Below, piece by piece: positions 51,484-60,141 of a DNA stretch of 64,000 nucleotides. Where the stretch lies: NCBI RefSeq assembly GCF_000717345.1, contig NZ_JNZA01000019.1:73718-137717 (forward strand), read 5' to 3'. The position numbers were made by a program, and so were the translations under genes. The notes beneath the pieces are model-generated. The model was not told the DNA's origin and made no database searches. It worked only from the letters and a program-made list of their open reading frames with translations. This DNA comes from Streptomyces lydicus. Lineage in GTDB: Bacteria > Actinomycetota > Actinomycetes > Streptomycetales > Streptomycetaceae. Position 1 is the stretch's first letter, and each line of letters begins with the position of its first letter.

Positions 51484-52527
51484 GTGACTCCTCGCGAACC
51501 CCTCTCCACGCCCTTCACCGCCTCCAGCACCGCGGACGAGGTACTGCGGGGCGTCGACCTAACCGGCGTTCGCGCGATCGTGACGGGAGCTTCCTCCGGA
51601 ATCGGGATCGAGACGGCTCGCGCATTGACCGCTGCCGGGGCGGAGGTGACGCTCGCTGTCCGGAACACGACGGCGGGGAACGCCGTCGCTGAAACGATCG
51701 AGAAGTCGACCGGAGGAATACGGCCCCGAGCCGTCCGGCTCGACCTTGCCGACAGGACCACCGTCACGCGATTCGTCGACGCGTGGCACGGCCCTCTGCA
51801 CCTGCTGATCAACAACGCGGGCGTGGTCACCGGTGGCCTCGAACGCACACGTGAGGGCTGGGAGCTGCAATTCGCGACGAACCATCTTGGCCACTTCGCC
51901 CTGGCCACCGGCCTTCATGACGCCCTGGCCCTGGGAGCGGCCGACCGCGACGGAGCACGGATCGTCTCGGTCAGTTCGACGGCGCACATGCGTGCCGGCA
52001 TCGACTTCGACGACCTCCACTTCGAGCGTCGCAGCTACGATCCGCAGATTGCCTACGCCCAGTCGAAGACGGCGAATTCTCTCTTCGCCGTCGAGGCGAG
52101 TCGCCGCTGGGCATCCGACGGCATCATCGCCAATGCGGTGAACCCCGGCGGTGTCGCGACGGGACTGCAGCGGAACTTCACAACGCAACAGAAGGAGTCG
52201 CTCGACGCGGCCGAAGCCGCCGGAGTCTTCACGTACAAAACGGTCGAGCAGGGCGCTGCCACCAGCATCGTCGCGGCCGTCGCCCCGGAGTTCGCGCACT
52301 CCGGAGGCCACTACCTCGACGATGCACAAGAGGCTTACACCGTGACGAACGACGCCGACCTCGCGCAGCACCCGCACGGTGTCAAGGAATGGGCGCTCGA
52401 CCCCGCCACCGCCAAGCGCCTCTGGACGGTCTCGACCGACCTGCTCCGCGACCGACCTCTCGACGCCACAGCAAGCGGTACCGCCGCCTCCTTGGTTGGT
52501 CTCCGCATCGAGCCACAAGGCCGGTAA
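51484..52527 (+). CDS. SDR-family oxidoreductase
   Basis: 347 residues from GTG 51484. Rossmann site GVRAIVTGASSGIGIETARA, NNAG motif LLINNAGVVTGGLERTREGW, catalytic Ser in IVSVSSTAHMRAGIDFDDLH and YxxxK as IAYAQSKTANSLFAVEA (Tyr and Lys both present). This resembles WW-domain oxidoreductase/retinol-dehydrogenase-like SDRs that act on lipophilic alcohols or ketones. The C-terminus is longer than the usual 310 residues because a low-complexity tail follows DLLRDRPLD. Controlled by the divergent TetR. Confidence 0.85.
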   Translation: MTPREPLSTPFTASSTADEVLRGVDLTGVRAIVTGASSGIGIETARALTAAGAEVTLAVRNTTAGNAVAETIEKSTGGIRPRAVRLDLADRTTVTRFVDAWHGPLHLLINNAGVVTGGLERTREGWELQFATNHLGHFALATGLHDALALGAADRDGARIVSVSSTAHMRAGIDFDDLHFERRSYDPQIAYAQSKTANSLFAVEASRRWASDGIIANAVNPGGVATGLQRNFTTQQKESLDAAEAAGVFTYKTVEQGAATSIVAAVAPEFAHSGGHYLDDAQEAYTVTNDADLAQHPHGVKEWALDPATAKRLWTVSTDLLRDRPLDATASGTAASLVGLRIEPQGR

Positions 52528-52589
52528 CACGGAACCGGAACCGTCACAGTTCGCCTGCCTGGCGACGTGTTGGGCCGGCTACCCGATCC

Positions 52590-53312
52590 GCGCCGAGGCC
52601 GCCGCTCCACCTGCTCGCCGCCGCGCTCCACGCCTGCCAGACCGTGATCGCCTAGCGCCGGGTCGCCGCGAAGAACAACGAAATCCCCGCCTTCGCCCCG
52701 CTGCTGGACCCGATCGACCTGCGCGGCGTCGTCGTCACCGCCGATGCGATGCACACCCAGCGCGCCCACGCCGAGCACGTCATCGCCGCCGGCGGCCACT
52801 ACCTCCTGGTGGTCAAGGGGAACCAGAAGCAGCTGCGGCGCCTGCCCTGGCGTCAGATTCCGCTGCAGGCCCGCACCACCGGGGCCAGACACGGCCGCCG
52901 CGAGGTCCGCCGTCTGAAGGTCTGCACCGTCCGGTCAGGTCTGTTCTTCCCGCACGTGGTCCAGGCCATGGAGATCAAGCGCCGCCGCACCCACCGCAAG
53001 ACCGGCTAGGTCGAGACGAAGACCGTCTACGCGATCACCAGCCTCCCGCCCGAGCAGGCCGGACCGGCGCAACTCGCCGAACGCGTCCAGAATCACTGGT
53101 CGATCGAGGCCCTGCACCACGTCAGAGACGTCACGTTCGGCGAGGACGCCTCGCGAGTACGCACCGGCACCGCACCCCGCGCCATGGCCACCCTGCGCAA
53201 CCTCGCCATCGGACTCATGCGCCAAGCAGGCTGGACCAACATCGCTGCCGCAGCCGATCACTACCGGTCACGCCCCTATCACGCCGCCGCCATGCTCCGC
53301 CTCACAGCCTGA
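52590..53312 (+). pseudogene. ISAs1-family transposase, N-terminally truncated with two amber codons
   Basis: HLLAAALHACQTVIA precedes a TAG (52653-52655, normally Gln), then VAAKNNEIPAFAPLLDPIDL, VVVTADAMHTQRAHAEHVIA, GGHYLLVVKGNQKQLRRLPW. A second TAG (53007-53009, normally Lys) follows RTHRKTG. After that come [40 protein letters not shown] and [20 protein letters not shown] to a natural stop. No N-terminal DDE_Tnp_1 associated domain and no inverted repeats seen. Confidence 0.85.
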
Positions 53313-53365
53313 GAACGCATCCCCCCTGGCCCGAACCGGGCGGCGTCGCGGGCGTTGGGGGCCTC

Positions 53366-54424
53366 CTACCTGTCGTCCTCGCCCCGACCGTCCTCGAAGA
53401 CGAACAGTGGTTTGGTGCCATGTGCGGGTGTTTCAGCAAGCGAGATGGCCTCGATGAAACGTTCGAGCGGAAACGGCTGCCCTTGGGGGATGCGCAGCAC
53501 TCCATCAACGACGAGTCCGCGAACCTGGGACAGCGCGCGCAGCGCGTCCTCAGGTGACGCGGTGCCGAACCAGCGGTTCAGCCAGAAGCCACGGACTGCT
53601 TTGGTCTCGTAGATGACCGAGCGTGCCTGCAGCGGGATCGTCAACGCTGCCGGGTCGGTCTGCCGATGGGTGGAGAGCGCGCCGTAGACCACGACCTCTC
53701 CTCCCGGAGCCAATGCCTGGGATACCTGGGCGCCCACGTCGCCCGCGACACAGTCGATCGCCTTGCGCACGCCGGCCGTTCCTGCAATCTCGGCCACACG
53801 CTGCAACAGGTCCTCGTCCTGAGTGCAAATGACCTCGTCACCACCAAGCGCTTTGATCTCCTCAACGGCATCGCGTCGCCGCACGACATTGATCGTGCGA
53901 ATGCCCAGATGCCTGGACAGCTGGATGACGAGCCGGCCGACGGTGGAGCCCGCCGCCGTCTGCAACAACCATTCACCCGGCTGTACGTCGAGTTCGCGCG
54001 TCACGAGGAGCAGCGCGGTCAACGGATTGACGGCGAGTTGACAGGCACTGGAGTCGCTCAGATGGTCGGGGACCGGCAGGAGCCTTCGCGCATCGGCAAC
54101 AAGGTATTCCTGCCAAGTGCCGGCCACATGGGGCCCGGGTACCGCCGGGACTGCAGCAACCACCACACGCTCGCCGATTTTCAGTCCCTCGGTGTCCGGC
54201 CCCAGGGCCTCGATACGCCCCACGCATTCCATGTGACCCCCGACAGTGGGAAACTCGGGGGAGAAACCGTAGCGGCCACGCAGCACGTGCAGATCACTGG
54301 CGTGAATCGGAGTAGCCTTCACACGGATCAACGCCTGACCCGCTTTTGGCGTGGGAACAGGCCGGGATTCCAGCCGCAGGACATCGGCAGGCTCGCCGAC
54401 CTTTCCTGCTACGAGCGCGCGCAT
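53366..54424 (-). CDS. MDR-family oxidoreductase (quinone reductase/trans-2-enoyl-CoA reductase type)
   Basis: 352 residues from ATG 54424 (AGGGA ten bases upstream; other in-frame starts at 54433 and 54442). MRALVAGKVGEPADVLRLES, HASDLHVLRGRYGFSPEFPT VGG and ECVGRIEALGPDTEGLKIGE give the GroES-like part. LLQTAAGSTVGRLVIQLSRH is the nucleotide site, AIDCVAGDVGAQVSQALAPG the fold after it. No zinc ligands. This subgroup (mitochondrial enoyl-reductase-like) reduces enals, enones or enoyl thioesters with NADPH. Nearest neighbours are transposon remnants. Confidence 0.84.
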   Translation of the reverse strand: MRALVAGKVGEPADVLRLESRPVPTPKAGQALIRVKATPIHASDLHVLRGRYGFSPEFPTVGGHMECVGRIEALGPDTEGLKIGERVVVAAVPAVPGPHVAGTWQEYLVADARRLLPVPDHLSDSSACQLAVNPLTALLLVTRELDVQPGEWLLQTAAGSTVGRLVIQLSRHLGIRTINVVRRRDAVEEIKALGGDEVICTQDEDLLQRVAEIAGTAGVRKAIDCVAGDVGAQVSQALAPGGEVVVYGALSTHRQTDPAALTIPLQARSVIYETKAVRGFWLNRWFGTASPEDALRALSQVRGLVVDGVLRIPQGQPFPLERFIEAISLAETPAHGTKPLFVFEDGRGEDDR

Positions 54425-54661
54425 GTGATTCATTTCCCTCACTGACCTTGTGCAGGAACTCGTCCAGCGCCTTGCCGACGCCCTCGAGTCGTCGCGTGTC
54501 CACGACCGACAGATTCGGACTAGGAACTCTGTGCCGTCATGGATCTCTCCTACTGGCTGGGCTGCGAAGCTGCTCCCGTTTCGGGATTGCGCCCATAACC
54601 AGCCTAAGGGCTGTCCCGTAAATGATCTATGACGTGCTGGCTAACCTGCTCGCCTTCTAGG

Positions 54662-55432
54662 TCAGCTGGCGAGGGCGAAATTATGCAGGCGGGCGATGCC
54701 GAGCATGGCGTGGTGGACGCCGTCGCCTTTGAGACGGCAGTCCCGAAGAATCTTCCAGGTCTTCATGCGGGCGAAGACGTGCTCGACGCGGGCTCGGACC
54801 TTGCGGTGAGAGGCGTTGTGTTCCTCTTTCCAAGCGGGTAGTCCGCTCTGTCCGTTCTCTCGGCGGTGTGGGATGACCAAGCCGGTGCCGCGATAGCCGC
54901 CGTCCGCGATGACGGTGGTCGTACCGACGGCGGCCTTCGCCCCGGACAGCTCCCATGCCTTGCAGTCGTTGCGGTTGCCGGGCACCGGCTTGCCGACGGT
55001 GACGACCAGGCGGGTGTCGGCGTCGATGACGACCTGGTGGTTGGTGGAGTACCGGTAGTTTTTCGACTGCTCGGCGATGGTGTGATCGCGAGTGGGCACC
55101 AGGGTGCCGTCCGCGATCAGCACGGTGTCCTTGCGGAGCCGCTTGCGCTGCTGGAGCGCGAGCAAGGGTCCGAGGTGGTCGATGATGCGATCGGCAGCCG
55201 GCCTCGACACCCCGAACAGCGGTTCCAGCTGCCGTAGCGTGAGGTTGGTGCGCCAGTACGCGGCGACCAGCAGGATTCGGTCCTCCAGCGGTAGGCCCCA
55301 CGGTCGGCCCTTGCGAACGGGGTCTGCGCCCTCGCGTCGTAACGCCGTGATCAGTTTGCCGAATTGTTGCGGGCTCAGTCTGCTGAACGGGGCTATACAG
55401 GACGGTTCCGACGCCGTGATCACACCAGCCAC
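54662..55432 (-). CDS. IS5-family transposase (intact)
   Basis: 256 residues from GTG 55432. N-terminal HTH: APFSRLSPQQFGKLITALRR, AYWRTNLTLRQLEPLFGVSR, PAADRIIDHLGPLLALQQ. DDE_Tnp_4 core: LIADGTLVPTRDHTIAEQSK, YRYSTNHQVVIDADTRLVVT, TTVIADGGYRGTGLVIPHRR and the Glu in VRARVEHVFARMKTWKILRD. No internal stop or frameshift, so it could still be active. It reads toward the left inverted repeat, ending 34 bases from it. Confidence 0.9.
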   Translation of the reverse strand: MAGVITASEPSCIAPFSRLSPQQFGKLITALRREGADPVRKGRPWGLPLEDRILLVAAYWRTNLTLRQLEPLFGVSRPAADRIIDHLGPLLALQQRKRLRKDTVLIADGTLVPTRDHTIAEQSKNYRYSTNHQVVIDADTRLVVTVGKPVPGNRNDCKAWELSGAKAAVGTTTVIADGGYRGTGLVIPHRRENGQSGLPAWKEEHNASHRKVRARVEHVFARMKTWKILRDCRLKGDGVHHAMLGIARLHNFALAS

Positions 55433-55553
55433 AGCGAGATCATCTCAACTGCCGGCCAATCGTGGTGACCGGTGAGCCACGAGTGCGGGCCGAGAAAACG
55501 GCTTTGCGCCCCGTGTGATCGGCGTGGAAGCTGGCTCGCCGGAGGTACTGAAG

Positions 55554-56042
55554 ATGACCAACATTGTGTTGAAGGTGTCAGCCCGTGACTTGGTGCATGC
55601 GGACCTGGCATCGTGCGGGTGGGCAGGGTCTGACCACCACCTGGCTGGCGTCGCCAAGCAGTTGGAACGTGCGCGGATCGGTGAGGTCGACTACCTTGCG
55701 GTCTGCCCCGCAACCAACGTTCCTGTGGCGAAGGGTGGCGTCGACTATCAGGTCAAGGACGGTGTCGGCACTTTGTGGCAGCTGGCGGTCCACCCCGCAT
55801 TGCAGTCGTGCGGGATCGGCACGTTCCTTGTCGAAGCCGCAGAACTGCGGATCAGGAATCGCGGTTTGCGGCAGGCCGAGCTGGCGGTGGAGGAAGGCAA
55901 CTCCCGGGCACGGGCACTATACGAACGACTGGGATATGTCGCGTACGACCGTCAGCCGGACTCGTGGGACGAGCAAGCCTCTGATGGATCGTTGCGCCGC
56001 TACGAGACTATCTGCACGTTGATGCGGAAGGAACTCGCGTAG
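55554..56042 (+). CDS. GNAT-family acetyltransferase inside the IS boundaries
   Basis: 162 residues from ATG 55554 with GGAGG eight bases upstream. A compact GNAT: LKVSARDLVHADLASCGWAG at the N-terminus, VDYLAVCPATNVPVAKGGVD, LWQLAVHPALQSCGIGTFLV (acetyl-CoA loop Q-x-C-G-I-G), and ELAVEEGNSRARALYERLGY. Such short GNATs with RALYERLGY resemble RimI-like protein N-acetyltransferases or aminoglycoside acetyltransferases. It is transcribed away from the transposase and lies between the paired inverted repeats, so it may move with the IS. Confidence 0.84.
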   Translation: MTNIVLKVSARDLVHADLASCGWAGSDHHLAGVAKQLERARIGEVDYLAVCPATNVPVAKGGVDYQVKDGVGTLWQLAVHPALQSCGIGTFLVEAAELRIRNRGLRQAELAVEEGNSRARALYERLGYVAYDRQPDSWDEQASDGSLRRYETICTLMRKELA

Positions 56043-56170
56043 GTTCAGTCACCTTCACGGGATCTGCCGGCGAGCGCGTCGTCGCAGGTCATCTAGTCAT
56101 CGGCTCCGGGTGTCGCCCTCCAAGGTCGTGGCCACGGCGAAGGCTACGTCCGGATCGACGGCGTGGAACG

Positions 56171-56647
56171 ATGACCACCATGTCAGGTCAGGTCTGGGTT
56201 TCACTCATATCGTTGGGCGGCGTTGCCCTCGGCGGCATGCTGTCCTACCTCGTTCAGCACCGGACGCAACTGTCAGCGGAGCGCGCTGAACAGCAGCGGC
56301 AGCAGAACGCCCTGTCGGAGGCTCGGCGCGCGGAACGGCTGGCGCTACTGGAGCGGTTCGTGGAGGTGGGGGCCGAGGCCGAACGTTCCGCGTTCAGCCG
56401 GCCTTCCGAGTTCGACGACACCCACCCCTGGTACCTCAAGACTCAGGACGTCATGAACAGGCTCTGGGTCGCGGAGCGACTCATCCGCATCCAGTTCCCC
56501 CTGTCCGTGCATGACGCGGCACGTGCGTACTTCCTCGACCTCAACCGAACAGTATGGGAAGGCTTGCCCGACGGCGAGAGCGTACGGGACTACCTGGAGG
56601 GGAACCGGCTGGCGTTCCTCGACGCGGCCCGAGCGGTCATGGGGTAG
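56171..56647 (+). CDS. Membrane-anchored coiled-coil protein of unknown function inside the IS boundaries
   Basis: 158 residues from ATG 56171 (or 56180). One N-terminal membrane helix (VWVSLISLGGVALGGMLSYL), then a coiled coil rich in AERAEQQRQQNALSEARRAE, then a helical domain with VMNRLWVAERLIRIQFPLSV. This architecture recurs as a hypothetical protein in streptomycetes. No enzymatic motif. It ends 16 bases before the right inverted repeat, so the repeat may also serve in its 3' region. Confidence 0.68.
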   Translation: MTTMSGQVWVSLISLGGVALGGMLSYLVQHRTQLSAERAEQQRQQNALSEARRAERLALLERFVEVGAEAERSAFSRPSEFDDTHPWYLKTQDVMNRLWVAERLIRIQFPLSVHDAARAYFLDLNRTVWEGLPDGESVRDYLEGNRLAFLDAARAVMG

Positions 56648-56739
56648 CCCGGTTGAGCCCCGAAGATCTTTTACGGGACAGCCTTTAGTGAGCCGGGCAC
56701 AATCCGGCTTGGCGATCACGACAGTTCTCACGCCGATTG

Positions 56740-56905
56740 ATTTCCCGGAGTCGATCCGCGCTCCAGGCGGTGTGCGGAACCTGACGCAGCGCTTCCAGCT
56801 GATCGGAGTAGGCGGGTGCGGGCGGGCCGGCCTTCTTCAGCGGGATATCGATGACGAAGAGCGCGGCGAGGAAAGCGAGGGCGCACAGGATAGCGCCGGC
56901 TGACC
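56740..56905 (-). pseudogene. MFS transporter C-terminal fragment
   Basis: The minus strand reads AGAILCALAFLAALFVIDIP, then LKKAGPPAPAYSDQLEAL, the last membrane helix and tail of a DHA2-type MFS exporter. The other helices are absent. Confidence 0.5.
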
Positions 56906-57033
56906 TCCGACGACCCGGCCCCGCTCATGTGCGGGATCGTCTACGCCGCGAACATCCACAGCGCCCCCGCCGTCCGCGTAGAGACCGCCCGCCGCTGTCT
57001 GGCCTGGCTACTGGAAGGTGTCCACATCCGATA
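56886..57033 (+). pseudogene. Short unrecognised fragment
   Basis: The frame reads LTSDDPAPLMCGIVYAANIH, then ETARRCLAWLLEGVHIR before a stop. It looks like the C-terminus of a soluble protein but has no start and no family I can name. Confidence 0.35.
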
Positions 57034-57232
57034 GCGCAGCACCGGCGGGACGCCGCCCCTCGCCCCGAGTCAACACGGATCCGCCCGGCCATGAACCGAA
57101 CGCTGCATGGTCGAAGCCGACGGCTCAGGCAGCGACACGGCTCTCGATCGCCGCCGGCACCGCCACCCCCACCCCGACCCATCGCACCGGGGCGTACGCC
57201 GTCTGCCCATCACTGACACCCGGCGTTGCCGC

Positions 57233-58036
57233 TTATCCGAACGCAGCCAGGGAGACCGGCTGCCAATGACGCCAGGTGCTCAGACGCTCCTCGTAGAGAC
57301 CGGCGACGTCGGTGAAGGACTTGCCGAGGAAGATCCTCAGCGGGGGCTGGCCCGCATCGACGATCTGAAGAATCGCGTCGCGGGTCGCGTGCGGGTCGCC
57401 GACCTCGAAATCCGGTGCAGTGGCCGCGCGGACTTCGGTGTAGTCCGGGTGCAGCTCACTGTGCCGTGCCCCGCGGGCCAGCCAGTCGGTGGCGTAGGGA
57501 CCGGGCTCGACGTTGGTGATGTGGATGCCGAAGGCTGCCACTTCTTGCGCCAGGGATTCCGACAACCCCTCGAGAGCCCATTTGGAGGCGTGGTACGCAC
57601 CGATGCCGGGGAATGCACGTACGCCGCCCTCGCTGGTCACCTGCAGGATCCTTCCCGATCGCTGCGACCGCATGAGGGGCAGCACGGCCTGCGTGACCCA
57701 CACCGCGCCGAAGAAGTTGGTCTCCATCTGAGCCCGGAGGTCGTCCTCGTTCAACTCCTCGACCATGCCGAAATGCCCGTAGCCGGCGTTGTTGACCGCG
57801 ATGTCCAGCGAACCGAAATGCGAGTGGGCACGCTGCACCGCCGCATGCACCGCGTCACGGTCGGTGACATCGAGCCGGACCGGCAGTACCGCATCCCCGT
57901 ACCGCGCGACCAAAGGGGTCAGCTGGCTGACATCCCGGGCCGTCGCCGCGACGTGATCGCCGCGTTCGAGCGCCGCCTCCGCCCACTCGCGGCCGAACCC
58001 CCTCGAGCTTCCGGTGATGAACCACGTCTTCGCCAT
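57233..58036 (-). CDS. SDR-family oxidoreductase
   Basis: 267 residues from ATG 58036. MAKTWFITGSSRGFGREWAE carries TGxxxGxG, LDIAVNNAGYGHFGMVEELN the NNAG motif, ILQVTSEGGVRAFPGIGAYH ASK the Ser and YxxxK catalytic residues (Tyr and Lys intact). Classical SDR of the YbbO/retinol-dehydrogenase-like type found with LysR regulators. It should reduce or oxidise a small carbonyl or alcohol with NADP(H). The divergent LysR gene is 125 bases away. Confidence 0.87.
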   Translation of the reverse strand: MAKTWFITGSSRGFGREWAEAALERGDHVAATARDVSQLTPLVARYGDAVLPVRLDVTDRDAVHAAVQRAHSHFGSLDIAVNNAGYGHFGMVEELNEDDLRAQMETNFFGAVWVTQAVLPLMRSQRSGRILQVTSEGGVRAFPGIGAYHASKWALEGLSESLAQEVAAFGIHITNVEPGPYATDWLARGARHSELHPDYTEVRAATAPDFEVGDPHATRDAILQIVDAGQPPLRIFLGKSFTDVAGLYEERLSTWRHWQPVSLAAFG

Positions 58037-58161
58037 GACTGGTGCTCCCTAGGCGTGAATTGCTTGCTGTTGCCACTCCATCGTGCTGCTGATCCAGGCA
58101 TTCCGCCAACGAAGGTCTTACATAGGAGACATGCGGTTTCGGAATGTGTCAGGATGACGGC

Positions 58162-59070
58162 ATGGCCGACTTCACCCTCACCGGTCTCCGCGTCATCCAG
58201 GCAGTGGTCGACACCGGATCGTTCACAGCTGCGGCCGACGCACTCGGATACACGCAGTCAGCGGTGTCCCGTCAGGTGGCGGCGATGGAAGCCGCCGCGG
58301 GCGCACCGCTGTTCGTCCGGGGCGCCCGCGGGGTGGCCCCCTCTCCCGCAGGCATGATGCTCGCCCGCCGAGCCGCGACGGCCCTCAACGAGATCGACGC
58401 CGTCAGCACAGACCTCGCCGGACTGCAGGACCACGTCACCGGACGAGTCGCCATCGCGGCGTTCCCCTCAGCCGCCGCCGTTCTCGTCCCCAGGACATTG
58501 GCCCGCCTTGGAAACGACCACCCGGGTCTGATCGTCGAGTTCGGCGAGGCGTCCTCGCCCACGCAGCTTCGCCAACTCCGCGCTCACCGCATCGACGTCG
58601 CGGTGATCGGCGTGGGACCGGACCTGCCCGCCTACGATTTCGAGGGCCTGCGCCGCGACCTGCTCCTCGACGGCGGCCTTCTGCTCGCCGTCCCTGCCAA
58701 CCACCGGTTTGCCGGCCGCGGAACCATCCCGGTGACCGAGCTGAGGGACGAACCCTGGATCGTCGGCAAGGGCCTCCGTGATGACCCCCAGTTCGGCGCC
58801 TGGCCGACCCTCGACCACCCGCGGATCGCCTACGCCGCCCGCGAATGGCCCACTCGCCTCGGCCTTGTCGCCACCGGTCTCGGCATCGCCGTACTCCCCG
58901 AAGTGGCCGCGGCCGCGGTCCCCACCGGAGTCTGCGTCGTCCACGTCGACGACCCCGCCTGGCTCGGCCGAGCCATCGTCGCCGTCACGGTCCGCGACCG
59001 CTCTCCCGAGGTGACGGCCACCGTAGGGGCGCTGCGCCACGAGGCCGCACAGCTTCGTGCGGCGCCATAA
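58162..59070 (+). CDS. LysR-family transcriptional regulator
   Basis: 302 residues from ATG 58162 (AGGA eight bases upstream; an in-frame ATG at 58144 is less likely). HTH: LTGLRVIQAVVDTGSFTAAA, DALGYTQSAVSRQVAAMEAA. Substrate domain: VTGRVAIAAFPSAAAVLVPR, VEFGEASSPTQLRQLRAHRI and LVATGLGIAVLPEVAAAAVP. Likely controls the divergent SDR gene; LysR boxes would lie in 58037-58161. Confidence 0.88.
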   Translation: MADFTLTGLRVIQAVVDTGSFTAAADALGYTQSAVSRQVAAMEAAAGAPLFVRGARGVAPSPAGMMLARRAATALNEIDAVSTDLAGLQDHVTGRVAIAAFPSAAAVLVPRTLARLGNDHPGLIVEFGEASSPTQLRQLRAHRIDVAVIGVGPDLPAYDFEGLRRDLLLDGGLLLAVPANHRFAGRGTIPVTELRDEPWIVGKGLRDDPQFGAWPTLDHPRIAYAAREWPTRLGLVATGLGIAVLPEVAAAAVPTGVCVVHVDDPAWLGRAIVAVTVRDRSPEVTATVGALRHEAAQLRAAP

Positions 59071-59408
59071 CGCCGCACCCGGCAAGGAAGATCCACGCTG
59101 TGCTTCCGCTCCCGTTCGGCCACGGCCGACTCGGCCTGCATGCGGTCTGCCTCCTCTCGCAGTTCGTCCACGCGACGGCGAGCACCCAGCTCACGCTGTT
59201 CGAGGAGTCCAACAACCGACGGCATCCACGACCTCACCGAGACTTCCGGCCGTGCGCCCCACCAGCGAAAACGCAGCCCTCACGGAAGCACAGCTTCTGA
59301 GGTCAGCCCCGTTGGATGCCTCCGGTGCTGGAGTCGGGCGTGTCAGGCTGCTGTGCCGAAGCCGTCGGCACGCAAGTCCCGGTCTCGGCTGTGGCTCTCC
59401 AGCGGGCC
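59071..59408. other. Decayed region with a coiled-coil fragment
   Basis: On the minus strand about 59100-59230 encodes VVGLLEQRELGARRRVDELR EEADRMQ, the N-terminal coiled coil of a protein family common around streptomycete transposons, without the rest. Nothing else supported. Confidence 0.4.
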
Positions 59409-60140
59409 CTCCGCCCCCTGGCACACCCCCGGCCTGCCCGGCGTCACCATCCGGGCCTACGCCGACCTGCACCGCATACCGGCACATGTTGAACGCCCCG
59501 GCGCCAACAGTCCGTCAGGGGCGGGCAGCTACCACTTCGACTCCGGCTCCCCGCAGCTGACCGCGGTGACCGGCTCGGATGCGAACCGGGTGCCCGTGTT
59601 TCCCACATCGTTCAGCGTGAACGTCACCGTCACCCCCGCCAGCGGAGCACTGCCAACGCTCCGGGCCCACTTCGTCTCCTGGGACAACCACGACGCCTGC
59701 GCGGCCGCGCTGGTCGACACCCTCACCATGGTTGAGACCGCGCATCTGGCCGACCGGGTCCTGGTCGTCCGGCGCTCCGCCCAGGCGGCGTTGGAGGCCG
59801 TGTACGACAACGAACTCGGCCCTGCCGGGCAGTGGCGCCGCCCGGCGGGAGCGGCCGACGCAGTGCTCGCGGAGCGCATGCCCCGGGGGCCCTGCGCAGA
59901 CGGGCCGATTTCGCCGTCAGCTCGCCGACACCGACCGGCGCCTTGCCGATCGCCTGCTACCGGCCGACTGGTCGCTGGCGGTGCGCCGCGCCGCCGGGCG
60001 CGCCGCCGCCTGCGCCGAGCCGGTGCGACGCACCACCCAGTCCCGCCGGGACGCGCCCGGGGGCAACTACCACCGGCTCTCCGCAGACGAACACCACTGG
60101 ATCTTCGACGAGCTGATCACCCCCCGAGCGAATCGGGTGG
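59409..60140 (+). pseudogene. Unrecognised coding remnant, frameshifted
   Basis: Strong GC3 bias on the plus strand over SGAGSYHFDSGSPQLTAVTG, FSVNVTVTPASGALPTLRAH, DTLTMVETAHLADRVLVVRR. A frame change near 59895 leads into RQLADTDRRLADRLLPADWS and GGNYHRLSADEHHWIFDELI. It then runs into the antisense end of the glycosidase gene. I do not recognise the family; 5' and 3' ends are both missing. Confidence 0.45.
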
Positions 60141-60141
60141 G

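Larger units (their letters stand above)
54609..56683 (-). mobile_element. IS5-family element bounded by 20-base inverted repeats, with two passenger genes
   Basis: GGCTGTCCCGTAAATGATCT (54609-54628) and the complement of 56664-56683 (GGCTGTCCCGTAAAAGATCT) match at 19 of 20 positions and point inward. Between them are an intact IS5-family transposase, a GNAT gene and a membrane coiled-coil gene, 2075 bases in total. I see no clear target duplication (TAA left, TTA right). Another IS-end-like sequence, GAGATCATCTC (55436-55446), lies directly before the transposase start, so a simple IS with the right repeat belonging to a second, deleted copy is possible. Confidence 0.6.

Noticed and set aside
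59529-59879. Minus-strand Ig-like (Big_1) domain reading PLAGVTVTFTLNDVGNTGT
   Set aside because: The plus strand has clearly stronger codon-position GC bias over the same bases, so the minus-strand resemblance is probably fortuitous.
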